A stretch of DNA of 64,000 bases from Gammaproteobacteria bacterium (GTDB lineage: Bacteria; Pseudomonadota; Gammaproteobacteria; SZUA-229), in contig JAPHRO010000025.1 of the NCBI GenBank assembly GCA_026195895.1, positions 1-64,000 on the forward strand, in the 5' to 3' direction. Of this stretch, positions 30,005 to 38,982 are shown one piece after another. Position 1 is the stretch's first letter; the number at the start of each line of letters is the position of its first letter. Made by a program: the position numbers and the translations under genes. The notes beneath the pieces are model-generated. The model saw only the letters and a program-made list of their open reading frames with translations, was not told where the DNA came from and ran no database searches.

Positions 30005-30647
30005 AGTCGTCGCCTTTATTCGAATGGATAAACACACGTCGCGTAGCAAACTGCCTGTGCCTATCCAAAGGTACATCCCGCATTTGCAACTGACCATCGC
30101 TGTTCTCATTCACATCACTATAGATCAGGCCTTTGCCTGGTTCTGTAAGCTGTAGTGAATTGATAAATGAATCCGCCTGCACTCTCGTCTCATAAAGTGG
30201 TCGTGAAACAGGACAGGCGCGACGGCCAAGAAATGGCGTATAGAACGGTTTTTTAACTGCGCCTTCAATATCATCCAGTGAAAAAATGCCATTAAGACTA
30301 GAACGAATTGCTACGGTGAAACTGACATCACAGAGATATTCTCGTCGAGAGACCACCGGATTTTTATTGGCCGAGCCGTCTACTTTACGCGCAGCTTCAA
30401 CCGTATGAAAATCCGTCAGTCTGCTGCCGGTGATTGCCCGTTCATCCTGACGCACAGCCATCTCAATGCTGTCGGCAAGATCAAGTAGCCTTTTTTTGTC
30501 ACTGCGATCAATGCCAATGCAGGCAGCCAATAAACCAATTACGCCACTACGTGTAGGAAAAGCTTCAGTGGGTCGATAGTCTTCATAGGTATGTCCTCCC
30601 CAACTTTGCATAGGGCCCTGCAATTTCAGAATAAGATAATCAGTCAT
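29991..30647 (-). CDS. cas5e: Cas5e Cascade subunit
   Basis: Cas5e binds the 5' handle of the crRNA at the tail of Cascade. The start at 30647 gives MTDYLILKLQGPMQSWGG, which matches the family N-terminus, and has agga 8 bases upstream; ATG 30656 lacks this. The product has 218 residues (E. coli 224), with FPTRSGVIGLLAACIGIDR near residue 32. It overlaps the cas7e 3' end by 8 bases. Confidence 0.97.
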   Translation of the reverse strand: MTDYLILKLQGPMQSWGGHTYEDYRPTEAFPTRSGVIGLLAACIGIDRSDKKRLLDLADSIEMAVRQDERAITGSRLTDFHTVEAARKVDGSANKNPVVSRREYLCDVSFTVAIRSSLNGIFSLDDIEGAVKKPFYTPFLGRRACPVSRPLYETRVQADSFINSLQLTEPGKGLIYSDVNENSDGQLQMRDVPLDRHRQFATRRVFIHSNKGDDYVSE

Positions 30648-31737
30648 TGCTGCCATCCTGATGTTCCAGCCAGTTGATTAACTCTTTTAAACCGCCTGCT
30701 TTTTCAGCATCCACTTCCAGAATAGAAAACAGTTTACAGTCCTGTTGCAAGCCATAAGCAGTTTGCAATTGCTGGTGATGATTGACCAGCGCCTTGCTTG
30801 ATGGCAAACGGAAACCGCCTTCTCTATCTGCCGCTACCGGCGTTTCGAATGCATTGGCCAGAGACAAGGGTTGATCGGCCATACACAACAATATGGTATC
30901 CGCCATATTGTGCGCTGCAAAGGTTTGCTGTTTGGCACTGGGCACCACGGTGGCCAGCATATGCACCAGATGCCCGGCGATTTCCAGTGCATGCTCACGA
31001 CTGCAATTTCCCAGATTTTTTTGTAGTTGTGGAATATTCAAACTGGCATAACGATAAAAGACTCCGCTGGAGAATTCCTGGGTATTCAAATGCCCCGCAC
31101 CAACATCACCTTCTTCGACAACAAGATCATCCACGGCAGTGAACCAGTCGATATCAGCATCCACCGTGTGAGTTGTCATGGCATGGGCGACAGCCATGGC
31201 ACCGTCAATATTAGTCATTAAACCAGACGTTGCCATGCGGCCAGAAAGCGCGATATCAACAGCCTGCTCAAAAGCGGTACGAAATTTCGCTGCGTCCTTT
31301 TCGATCTGTTTTTGTAATTTCTTGTCATCAACACCCGCTTTACGGCCTTCTATAATGGCTTCACATATTGCTTTAATTTCGCTCATCGCCCAGGGAGCCA
31401 GGGCGCTGGCCTGAATTTTATCGTCGGATGCCAGGCCGTCTTTCCCGGCAATCCATTCAATGGCTGTAATCACCAGATCTTGCTCAAACTCATCCGCTAA
31501 AGCACGAATCGCCTTATCTTTTAACTCAGTTAATTCACGAGTTCGAATAGAGGGCAATCCAATATGTTCTCGGTAGTAATCACTAGTACGAATTGCACGT
31601 TTCAGACTTTGGCTGGAAACCCTTACCCTTCTCTTGCCACCAAAAACGGTGGATTTTTGCATATTCATATCATCCCGATTTAAACAGGATGGACTGTGCG
31701 AAATCAGCACATGGATATTCAGAAAATTTTTGCTCAT
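30640..31737 (-). CDS. cas7e: Cas7e Cascade backbone subunit
   Basis: Cas7e forms the six-subunit backbone that holds the crRNA spacer. The 365-residue length equals that of E. coli CasC. Diagnostic blocks include NIHVLISHSPSCLNRDDMNMQKSTVFGGKRRVRVSSQSLKRAIR at the N-terminus and DGAMAVAHAMTTHTVDADIDWFTAVDDL in the middle. It lies 4 bases after cse2. Confidence 0.98.
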   Translation of the reverse strand: MSKNFLNIHVLISHSPSCLNRDDMNMQKSTVFGGKRRVRVSSQSLKRAIRTSDYYREHIGLPSIRTRELTELKDKAIRALADEFEQDLVITAIEWIAGKDGLASDDKIQASALAPWAMSEIKAICEAIIEGRKAGVDDKKLQKQIEKDAAKFRTAFEQAVDIALSGRMATSGLMTNIDGAMAVAHAMTTHTVDADIDWFTAVDDLVVEEGDVGAGHLNTQEFSSGVFYRYASLNIPQLQKNLGNCSREHALEIAGHLVHMLATVVPSAKQQTFAAHNMADTILLCMADQPLSLANAFETPVAADREGGFRLPSSKALVNHHQQLQTAYGLQQDCKLFSILEVDAEKAGGLKELINWLEHQDGSND

Positions 31738-31741
31738 TACC

Positions 31742-32218
31742 TTATTCCTTGTCTTGTGATGGTGAGTTACTCAGAAAATAATCTTGCAATAACTGACGTT
31801 TTTGATGTTTCCCCCAGTACTGCATAACCTTGCCAAATGTCGACCAGTCAACACTGGGTTTGGCCTGCTGAATTAAACGGCGTAGTAATACCAGGTCATT
31901 AGGGTATTCAGCGCGTAATACCTGAAACAGGCGCATTTCACTAATACCTGCTGCTTTTAATTGTGTACCCAATGCAGCTGCATCGGTTTCATGAGGCAAC
32001 CAGGGCAATAGAAATGTAACTCGTTCTGCTACTCGGCCCGGTGATATACAGCCCTGAATCAGTCGATAATAGGCTGGTAGATCGGCAATGCTTTCGTTAT
32101 CTTTTGCACGTTTTAATTCTGCCAGCCAGCCACGCTGATGCTGCTGCCAGTTGGTAAGTCTTTTATTTAGCATTTGCCAATCCGGCTCATTGATATTGGT
32201 TTGTGTTACGGTTTCCAT
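31742..32218 (-). CDS. cse2: Cse2/Cas11 small Cascade subunit
   Basis: Cse2 dimers stabilise the displaced strand in Cascade R-loops. The 158-residue helical protein (E. coli 160) has the family features RRLIQQAKPSVDWSTFGKVMQYWG near the C-terminus. It follows cas8e after 9 bases, with a ribosome site aaggag. Confidence 0.95.
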   Translation of the reverse strand: METVTQTNINEPDWQMLNKRLTNWQQHQRGWLAELKRAKDNESIADLPAYYRLIQGCISPGRVAERVTFLLPWLPHETDAAALGTQLKAAGISEMRLFQVLRAEYPNDLVLLRRLIQQAKPSVDWSTFGKVMQYWGKHQKRQLLQDYFLSNSPSQDKE

Positions 32219-32227
32219 AGATTCTCC

Positions 32228-33694
32228 TTAAATACTTATATTTCTCAAGCCCGCTTCAAGACTGGATCTGGATTTTGCGTATTGCGCCAAACCTGCAGGT
32301 GAGTATTGATAAGGCACAGTCAGTTCTTCAAATATTTGCCTTGCAAGTGATTTACATTGATCAATAAATTCCTGCAAAGCCTGTCTGGCTTCTATACGGT
32401 GTGAAAAATTTTGTAGAAAGCGGTGAATATTGGATTCGGTTTGCTGGTAATACTGTCGTTCTGCCTGCGTATGAACATGGGCGCCTGTTTCTTTTCCAAA
32501 GTAATACAATCTTCCCCGCAATATTTGTTTGGTTTCCAGGGCAAGATCGATTGCTCGCTCCAGCCATTTTTTATTTTCATGCCATTGCTCTGGCATGGCG
32601 AAAAGCTCGTGCCTTCGTTCTAAAATAGCTGCCTGTTTGTTTGCATAGCCTGCGACATAAAGCACTAGCTTGTTATGGGTACGATCAAGAAATACCTGTT
32701 CAAATTGGTCAATAACCGGTGCCCGGGCACTGCCCTGTTTATCCGTTGATTGATTGAGTACAAATTGATTAAGCTGAGTCCAGCCAGGTATTAATTGATT
32801 CAGTGACAAATAGCGTTCTTTTTCTTTACTGCCTTTTTTAATATCCCACTGTCGCGGACTGTGAGGATGTGACCACTGGCCAACCACTTCAAACTTAAAG
32901 TCCGCTTCACACAAAAAACGGTCAACAATCTTTTCGGTTGTATGACCACAGTGATCACATACAGCAGATTGCTCATATGATGACAGTCTTAAACGCAATG
33001 GTTGCCAGAATAGCCCTCGGTTAATACCAATTAAGTCAGCAGGTATTTTTTGACCGGAGTGAATGGGCGAAATCCAGCAAAAGTCATTAGCCATTGCTTC
33101 AGGCAGCACTTGATTTACAACCTGTTGCGATAACACATTTAGCCAGATGGTTTCACGCAGAGACTCACCTACGGCAAAGGTGTTTATTTTTCCACCGCCT
33201 CTTAATCCTGCTTTATGTTTTCCTGAAAACCCGGGAGCATTACTGGCCTGATTAAATAACGCTATGGCAGAACATGACTCGCAAATGTGACTTATCTCTC
33301 CAGGCTCATTAAAGAACGCATGATTATTCCCTTCCGGCAACCCAATAAACAATTTTTGAATCGGGGTAGCTTCTTTGGCTTTGGGATCGGTAACCTGCAT
33401 AAACGGTTGCCTGTCATGCAACAGGTCAAACTTATCTAGCCAGCCTTCAGTTATTTTCTGGTAATGCGATTCAGTTAATGGCGTTTTGGCTCTTTGGCGC
33501 AGTTGCTCGGCATCATCTGGCGGTGCAATGGCCTGCACCAGCGAAATGAGTAATTGCAATGCCCCCAGTTCCATATCGTCTCTGGGTAAGGCCAGGTGGT
33601 AGTCGGTATCTGTTGTTAGCAATTGTTGCAAAGTAATCTGTGAAAATTGTCCACCCAGTCTAATGGGTATCCATTTATCCGTTAACAGGTTCAT
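32228..33694 (-). CDS. cas8e: Cas8e/Cse1 large Cascade subunit
   Basis: Cse1 recognises the PAM and recruits Cas3. The 488 residues (E. coli 502) begin NLLTDKWIPIRLGGQFSQITLQQLL as in the family. Two Cys pairs are visible (CESCSAIALF and CDHCGHTTEKI), which could bind zinc. The C-terminal helical bundle that contacts Cse2 ends in SRSSLEAGLRNISI. Its first 20 bases overlap the cas3 3' end. Confidence 0.97.
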   Translation of the reverse strand: MNLLTDKWIPIRLGGQFSQITLQQLLTTDTDYHLALPRDDMELGALQLLISLVQAIAPPDDAEQLRQRAKTPLTESHYQKITEGWLDKFDLLHDRQPFMQVTDPKAKEATPIQKLFIGLPEGNNHAFFNEPGEISHICESCSAIALFNQASNAPGFSGKHKAGLRGGGKINTFAVGESLRETIWLNVLSQQVVNQVLPEAMANDFCWISPIHSGQKIPADLIGINRGLFWQPLRLRLSSYEQSAVCDHCGHTTEKIVDRFLCEADFKFEVVGQWSHPHSPRQWDIKKGSKEKERYLSLNQLIPGWTQLNQFVLNQSTDKQGSARAPVIDQFEQVFLDRTHNKLVLYVAGYANKQAAILERRHELFAMPEQWHENKKWLERAIDLALETKQILRGRLYYFGKETGAHVHTQAERQYYQQTESNIHRFLQNFSHRIEARQALQEFIDQCKSLARQIFEELTVPYQYSPAGLAQYAKSRSSLEAGLRNISI

Positions 33695-36266
33695 GATCGA
33701 ATCGCTCCAGTCCCCGAGCGGGGTGATAAGTTAATAATGTTTTTTCCTGTTGCCACTGCCATTGTTCATTGAGCCAGCCCATGGGCAGCTTGATCAACTC
33801 CTCACGATCTTTCCCAGGCAATAGCTTTTCCCAGCTTCTGGGAACCGAAACCGTATTCATTTGCAATGCTTCAAAGTATTCCCAGTCATCCAGCTCACTC
33901 AGCTTTCGCCCATCCAGCAAAATGGCTTCTGAGGTATTTTGCATTAACAGAACATTGAGATTCATATCGCCGTCACGGGTCATTAAAGCGACCTTGTCTT
34001 CGGTGTCTGAAAATGGCTTGTAGTCGGTATTGGCAATTCGATTGGCAAACTGTCGCGCCGTGCTGCACTTGATCCAGTATTCGTCATGAGACTGAATTAT
34101 TTCATCTGGTTCGTCAGGCCAGGCCTGTTCGTCATATACTTTTTCTATCCAGTCACGATACGCGCCGGGAAAGTGAATCTGTTTTTCCTGTAACAGTTCT
34201 CTGGTGCGCCATAAAAAGCGTGCTGTGGCGTAGACATATTGATGCAACCCAAAATCATTGGTTTCTGGTACCAGAACGGTCACTTTCGGCTGCGTGTACT
34301 CACTGGGTCGATTATCTCTTGGATGGCGATGTAAGCGTCCCAGTCTCTGGAACAGCAGATCAACAGGGCAGATCTGTGTAAGTAGCCAGTCAAAGTCCAG
34401 ATCCAGTGACTGCTCTATGACCTGGGTTGCCACAAGGATTCGACCCCGGCCTCTATCGGCTTCTTTTCCGTAGTGTTTGATAACCAAGCCTTCATGTTGT
34501 TGTCGATCTGCAAAACAGAATCGGGCATGAAAAAGATCTATGGGAATATTCAGGTTTTGCATATTACACTGCGCAACAATTCTATGGTGAAGCTGTTGTG
34601 CATCAGCCACCAGATTGCATACCAGCCCCACCAGTGCGCCCTGATTGGCCGCATTTATTATGCGATGAATCAGCGTTTCGTCCGGCAGAATATCCTGACT
34701 GATAATCTGCTCAACCTCGACCAGTCGGCTCGGTGGTTGCTCTGATTCGGCCGGTACAAAATGCTGGATAGTGGCCGCATGACTAACATGGCTGATCAAA
34801 GGGTAAGGCTGGATATTGGATAAAGTATCGTTTTGAGCAATTTTCTCATAGGTATCTAACAGTTGCTTTTTCTGCTGAAGGGGCAGCGTGGCCGATAGCA
34901 ACAGCGCAGAACCACTGGCCTGATGTTGTCGTTGTAATACCGACGTCAGCAGACCATACATATAAGCATCATAGGCGTGAACCTCATCAATAATCAGTAT
35001 GCTTTTATTGATACCAAATTGCCGCACAAAGTTATGCCGCACCGGCAGAACAGACACTAGCACCTGATCAATGGTACAAACACCAATCTGGCCAAGAAAA
35101 ACCCGTTTTCTACTTTCGCCCAACCATTGAACACACTGCACCTGCGCCGCACGTTCCTGGTCATTGGTTTGAACATCGTTATTTCTCGAAGCTTGCTTAA
35201 TACGTTCAAAATCAGTATTAAAACGCGCCTTGCCATGAGCCAGCACCAAATTTGCACCATCATCAAACAGGCTTGTGGCAACTCGTTCCAGTCGACCCAG
35301 CATGGCATTGGCTGTCGCCTGTGTGGGCAAAGCAAAAATAATACTATCCGCTAATCCAGCATTCAGTAATTTACTGGCATAGGCCAATGCTGTTTCGGTT
35401 TTTCCGGAGCCAGTAGGTGCCTCGATAATCGTTAAGCCAGACTCGACAGGCAAATTTTCAACCAGTGTTTGCAACTGTCTGGGCTGATAGCCTGGAAATA
35501 AATCCTTCATTCCATTTTGGCCAGTTAAATTCTGTTGCAAACCCATTTGATTGACTAAAGGTTGTGCGATGACTTTGGCTTGATACCAGTATTTTTCCAG
35601 TTCCATTATTTCAGATTGATAAATAAAATAAGTCGAGTTTGAACCTATCCAGTCACATACAGAACAAAATCCGGCAAGTAAGGAAGGTGCATTGGGTAAT
35701 GGATGAATTAGATTAATATTTGCTGGCTTAAGAAAAAAATCAATCAACCACTGCAACCAATCATAACGTGTTTTTTTATCATGCTCGATAACCCAGTCAT
35801 CTGCATCCGGCTCGTGCCACACGCCCTGAAAATTCATATCACCATGGTGTCCGCACACAGCTTTTAACCAAGGATCAAGTGAATCAAAGTTTAATTCGAT
35901 TTGTTTCAGGATTTGACGGCGAAATACCATGTAACCTTCAACGCCATGGTAATAGGATTTTTCATAATCTGCGGCATCTTCCGTGAATTCAGGCCAGCAG
36001 GCCGCAATAACTTCAGGGGCCTTAAGCTGAAACCGAACATCAAATTTTCCCAGATCATGCAAAGCGACAAAAAACAATATCAGTGCCCTGGTTTTTGTTG
36101 TATCCAGCCCCGTTTCTTTAGCAAACTGATTGCGCAATGATATGCTTTGATCCCACCAAACACTGGCCACCGCCGCAACATCCAGGCAATGATAAGGCAG
36201 CAGGTGATAACTATCATTCTCTTTTGAAGCCTTGCCCCAGTATTTGAAATAACTTTCTATATCCAT
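33675..36266 (-). CDS. cas3: Cas3 helicase-nuclease (type I-E)
   Basis: Cas3 degrades DNA bound by Cascade. The 863 residues combine an N-terminal HD nuclease (His26 in YHCLDV, His70-Asp71 in HDLGKFDVRFQ, further His at CGHHGD about 139) with a superfamily 2 helicase: Walker A APTGSGKTE (283-291), DEVH box IIDEVHAYDAYM, LLSATLP, and the C-terminal helicase motif QVIEQSLDLDFDWLL followed by QRLGRLHRH. All motifs are intact, so interference should work. It is the first gene of the Cascade operon and lies 49 bases after the small upstream gene. Confidence 0.98.
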   Translation of the reverse strand: MDIESYFKYWGKASKENDSYHLLPYHCLDVAAVASVWWDQSISLRNQFAKETGLDTTKTRALILFFVALHDLGKFDVRFQLKAPEVIAACWPEFTEDAADYEKSYYHGVEGYMVFRRQILKQIELNFDSLDPWLKAVCGHHGDMNFQGVWHEPDADDWVIEHDKKTRYDWLQWLIDFFLKPANINLIHPLPNAPSLLAGFCSVCDWIGSNSTYFIYQSEIMELEKYWYQAKVIAQPLVNQMGLQQNLTGQNGMKDLFPGYQPRQLQTLVENLPVESGLTIIEAPTGSGKTETALAYASKLLNAGLADSIIFALPTQATANAMLGRLERVATSLFDDGANLVLAHGKARFNTDFERIKQASRNNDVQTNDQERAAQVQCVQWLGESRKRVFLGQIGVCTIDQVLVSVLPVRHNFVRQFGINKSILIIDEVHAYDAYMYGLLTSVLQRQHQASGSALLLSATLPLQQKKQLLDTYEKIAQNDTLSNIQPYPLISHVSHAATIQHFVPAESEQPPSRLVEVEQIISQDILPDETLIHRIINAANQGALVGLVCNLVADAQQLHHRIVAQCNMQNLNIPIDLFHARFCFADRQQHEGLVIKHYGKEADRGRGRILVATQVIEQSLDLDFDWLLTQICPVDLLFQRLGRLHRHPRDNRPSEYTQPKVTVLVPETNDFGLHQYVYATARFLWRTRELLQEKQIHFPGAYRDWIEKVYDEQAWPDEPDEIIQSHDEYWIKCSTARQFANRIANTDYKPFSDTEDKVALMTRDGDMNLNVLLMQNTSEAILLDGRKLSELDDWEYFEALQMNTVSVPRSWEKLLPGKDREELIKLPMGWLNEQWQWQQEKTLLTYHPARGLERFDHEPVNG

Positions 36267-36315
36267 TTGTTTTTTATTTTAAGTCTTCTGTATTAGATTT
36301 TTTCCAACCCTGTAT

Positions 36316-36606
36316 TCACACTCTATCACGCGACTCAAAAGCTACCTGCCCACTATCCGGGTCTATTACCGCCTGATAGGCCATGAAGTAATTTTCTTTC
36401 ATATAACTGGAAACATGATCAAAACTGGCATTGGGCCAGATGCCGTTGGTAGGGCGAATATCATCGTCATAGCAGTAGAATTCGTAACAGCTGTAGTCAT
36501 TAAACACCAGGAATAACTGACTACTATAAACACCCTCACTGTTATGTTCGCGTATGACGACACCGGTTATTTTTTTGTTGTGTATCTGATTTATGTTCTG
36601 ATTCAT
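36316..36606 (-). CDS. small protein of unknown function upstream of cas3
   Basis: A 96-residue acidic, aromatic-rich protein: KKITGVVIREHNSEGVYSSQLFLVFNDYSCYEFYCYDDDIRP in the N-terminal half, then a segment ending VIDPDSGQVAFESRDRV. It has no signal peptide and no family I recognise. The start is uncertain: ATG 36606 has a weak gag-type site, and an in-frame ATG at 36627 would add 7 residues. It lies 49 bases before cas3 on the same strand with no terminator between, so it is probably in the same transcript. It could be an accessory or regulatory factor of the locus. Confidence 0.55.
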   Translation of the reverse strand: MNQNINQIHNKKITGVVIREHNSEGVYSSQLFLVFNDYSCYEFYCYDDDIRPTNGIWPNASFDHVSSYMKENYFMAYQAVIDPDSGQVAFESRDRV

Positions 36607-36669
36607 ACTGCGACTCTTTGTTGTCATTTATATGGCTGACGTCATCTTGCCATGTTCTGGTTGTACCCC

Positions 36670-36692
36670 GAGACTGTCTCAAAACATGAGAC
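36670..36692. promoter_or_regulatory. inverted repeats between the WYL gene and the cas operon
   Basis: A 6-bp inverted repeat gtctca (36676-36681) / tgagac (36687-36692) with a 5-base spacer overlaps a second one, gagac (36670-36674) / gtctc (36676-36680), giving three gagac half-sites in 23 bases. There is no T run after it on the minus strand, so an operator is more likely than a terminator. It is a candidate binding site for the neighbouring WYL regulator. Confidence 0.4.
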
Positions 36693-36697
36693 GGATT

Positions 36698-37657
36698 TTA
36701 TTTGGGGTAATGTTTCTGCATTTTGTTGATTTCATCGGCTACGACCCGTTTTAACTCATCCGGCCCTATCACTTTTATTTCTGCTCCGTATTTAAGAATA
36801 TCCATGATCAATTCGGTGTGATTATGATACGGAATGGTGATTTGATACTTTCCGTTTTCCAGCCATTGTCCTGTTTGCTTCGGATGCCACTGTTCTTCGG
36901 CTAACCAACGGGCCAGTTTTGGGCTAGCCCAAAGCACTGCCTCTTTGTCAGCCTCGCCAGCAAATATGCCATAAGCCGTTGCATAGTGTTGATTCAGTTT
37001 ATCTTCGCTGAATGCTTTGCTCTTATATGGCAGTTCTTTTATATATTGAATGCGGTCAATTGCAAAAGTACGAAAAGCTTTTCTATGATGACACCAGGCA
37101 TCCAGATACCAGTTATCTCGATAATGACTGATGCGCTGGGGGGACAGGGTGCGTTCACTTTCGATATTGTGACTTCTATCGCGATATTTAATCGTCGCCT
37201 GTCTCTGATTCAACACACAACTGGCTGCATGTTGAAATATATTGTTTTGCTGTTCACGCCAGCCTATGCCCAATATGCGGATACGTTTAAATACTTCATC
37301 TGGGTTTAATCCCTGTTTCTGTAGAATGCTTTCGATACGTTTTTGCAAGGGTTTGATATGCACATCCATGAGTCCGGTGTGCATTTGTGAGATCATCTGG
37401 TTCATTGTCAGCAGCGCGAATAACTCCTGCCGATTAAACCACAATCCGGGAAGTTCATATTTTTGCGCTGACTGATAAAAATATCCCTGCTCATTATTTT
37501 CAATCGGCGCATAAAGAATATCGCGCATCAGGTTGATTAACCGATAAACCGATGCTCGAGAACATTCAAGATGACTCATAATCTGTGAAATGGGCACCGG
37601 GTAACGGTGGTTTTTAAGTAACAAATCCAGATGATAGATCCGATCAAATTTATCCAT
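36698..37657 (-). CDS. WYL-domain transcriptional regulator of the CRISPR locus
   Basis: A 319-residue DNA-binding protein. The N-terminal winged helix-turn-helix (residues 1-60: LLLKNHRYPVPISQIMSHLECSRASVYRLINLM) is followed by a WYL domain (about 130-225, with NWYLDAWCHHRKAFRTFAIDRI) and a WCX-like C-terminal domain. WYL regulators often accompany CRISPR-Cas and other defence loci and are thought to sense nucleic acid or nucleotide ligands. It lies upstream of the small gene and cas3 on the same strand, so it may regulate or be co-transcribed with the operon. Confidence 0.88.
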   Translation of the reverse strand: MDKFDRIYHLDLLLKNHRYPVPISQIMSHLECSRASVYRLINLMRDILYAPIENNEQGYFYQSAQKYELPGLWFNRQELFALLTMNQMISQMHTGLMDVHIKPLQKRIESILQKQGLNPDEVFKRIRILGIGWREQQNNIFQHAASCVLNQRQATIKYRDRSHNIESERTLSPQRISHYRDNWYLDAWCHHRKAFRTFAIDRIQYIKELPYKSKAFSEDKLNQHYATAYGIFAGEADKEAVLWASPKLARWLAEEQWHPKQTGQWLENGKYQITIPYHNHTELIMDILKYGAEIKVIGPDELKRVVADEINKMQKHYPK

Positions 37658-37840
37658 TTTAATATCCGTTTTGACGCTGATATTGCCACAATCGCCTATA
37701 CACGTATATATGGAATGGTTTTTACTAATTTACTGATTTACCCATTATACCCATACTGCTCTTTAACTGGATTCAACTTGCGAAAAACCGAATAAACCAG
37801 TACCTTACGCCCTCTAATACAAACAGCTATCTTCACCTCC

Positions 37841-38074
37841 ATGGCACGCAAATCAACGACTAATTTTGAAAAATCCCTGGCCGACCTTGAACAACTGGTC
37901 GAGGACATGGAGGACGGCGATTTATCCCTGGAAGACGCCCTGAAGCATTTCGAAAAGGGTATTGCCCTGGCCACTAATTGCCAGCAGGCATTGCAGAAAG
38001 CCGAACAGAAAGTAGCACAACTGGTCGAGAAAAACGGCGAACTACTGGAAAAACCCTTCGATCTTGATGAGTAG
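37841..38074 (+). CDS. xseB: exodeoxyribonuclease VII small subunit
   Basis: XseB is the small coiled-coil subunit of exonuclease VII, which degrades single-stranded DNA. The 77-residue sequence NFEKSLADLEQLVEDMEDGDLSLEDALKHFEKGIAL is diagnostic. It lies 2 bases before ispA, the usual xseB-ispA-dxs operon. It marks the right border of the CRISPR region. Confidence 0.97.
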   Translation: MARKSTTNFEKSLADLEQLVEDMEDGDLSLEDALKHFEKGIALATNCQQALQKAEQKVAQLVEKNGELLEKPFDLDE

Positions 38075-38076
38075 TA

Positions 38077-38982
38077 ATGCCCGATAACAAACCCTTCAAA
38101 AAGAACCTGCAGATATTCTGCCAGCGCGTTGATGCCTCGCTGGATCGCTGGCTGCCGCAACCCAGGGGGCCGGAATCTCACCTGCAGGAGGCGATGCGCT
38201 ATTCTGTTATCGGTGGCGGCGGCAAACGGGTGCGGCCGGTACTGGTGTATGCCGCAGGCCAGGCACTGAACCTTCAACTGGAACAACTGGACGCCTGCGC
38301 CTGCGCGGTAGAAATCATCCATGCCTATTCCTTAATCCATGACGATCTGCCGGCGATGGACGATGACGACTTGCGCCGCGGTCGACCTACCTGCCATAAG
38401 ACATTTGACGAAGCCACCGCTATTCTGGCCGGCGATGCACTGCAGGCACTGGCATTCGAAGTGCTGGCGAAAGACGAACACATGAGCTGCAACTCCACTA
38501 CCCGGCTGGATATGATTCGTCTGCTGGCCGAAGCCAGCGGCTCCACCGGCATGGCAGGGGGGCAGGCGATAGATTTAGACTCGGTAGGCAAACAGCTCGC
38601 ACTCGATCAACTGGAAAACATGCACCAATTAAAAACCGGTGCGCTAATCCGCGCCAGTGTACTATTGGGCGCCATGTGCAGCCCGGACGCCAGCGCCGAG
38701 GTATTGCAGAAACTGGACACCTACGCCCATTGCGTGGGGCTGGCATTCCAGATCCATGACGATATTCTCGACGTGGTGGCCGACACCGCAACCCTGGGCA
38801 AACCACAGGGGTCGGATCAGGCCCAGAACAAACCGACTTACCCGGCACTGCTCGGACTGGATGGCGCGCGCGAACGGGCGCTGGATCTGCATCACCAGTC
38901 TTTAGCCGCACTCGATATTTTTAATGAATCTGCGGATACCCTGCGCCAGCTATCGGCCTATATAGTGGAACGTAAACATTAA
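38077..38982 (+). CDS. ispA: (2E,6E)-farnesyl diphosphate synthase
   Basis: IspA condenses IPP with DMAPP and then GPP to give FPP. The 301-residue protein has the first aspartate-rich motif [15 protein letters not shown] (from residue 89) and the second, [10 protein letters not shown] (near 228), plus the GGGGKRVRP binding block (46-54). The stop overlaps the dxs ATG by one base (TAATG). Confidence 0.97.
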   Translation: MPDNKPFKKNLQIFCQRVDASLDRWLPQPRGPESHLQEAMRYSVIGGGGKRVRPVLVYAAGQALNLQLEQLDACACAVEIIHAYSLIHDDLPAMDDDDLRRGRPTCHKTFDEATAILAGDALQALAFEVLAKDEHMSCNSTTRLDMIRLLAEASGSTGMAGGQAIDLDSVGKQLALDQLENMHQLKTGALIRASVLLGAMCSPDASAEVLQKLDTYAHCVGLAFQIHDDILDVVADTATLGKPQGSDQAQNKPTYPALLGLDGARERALDLHHQSLAALDIFNESADTLRQLSAYIVERKH

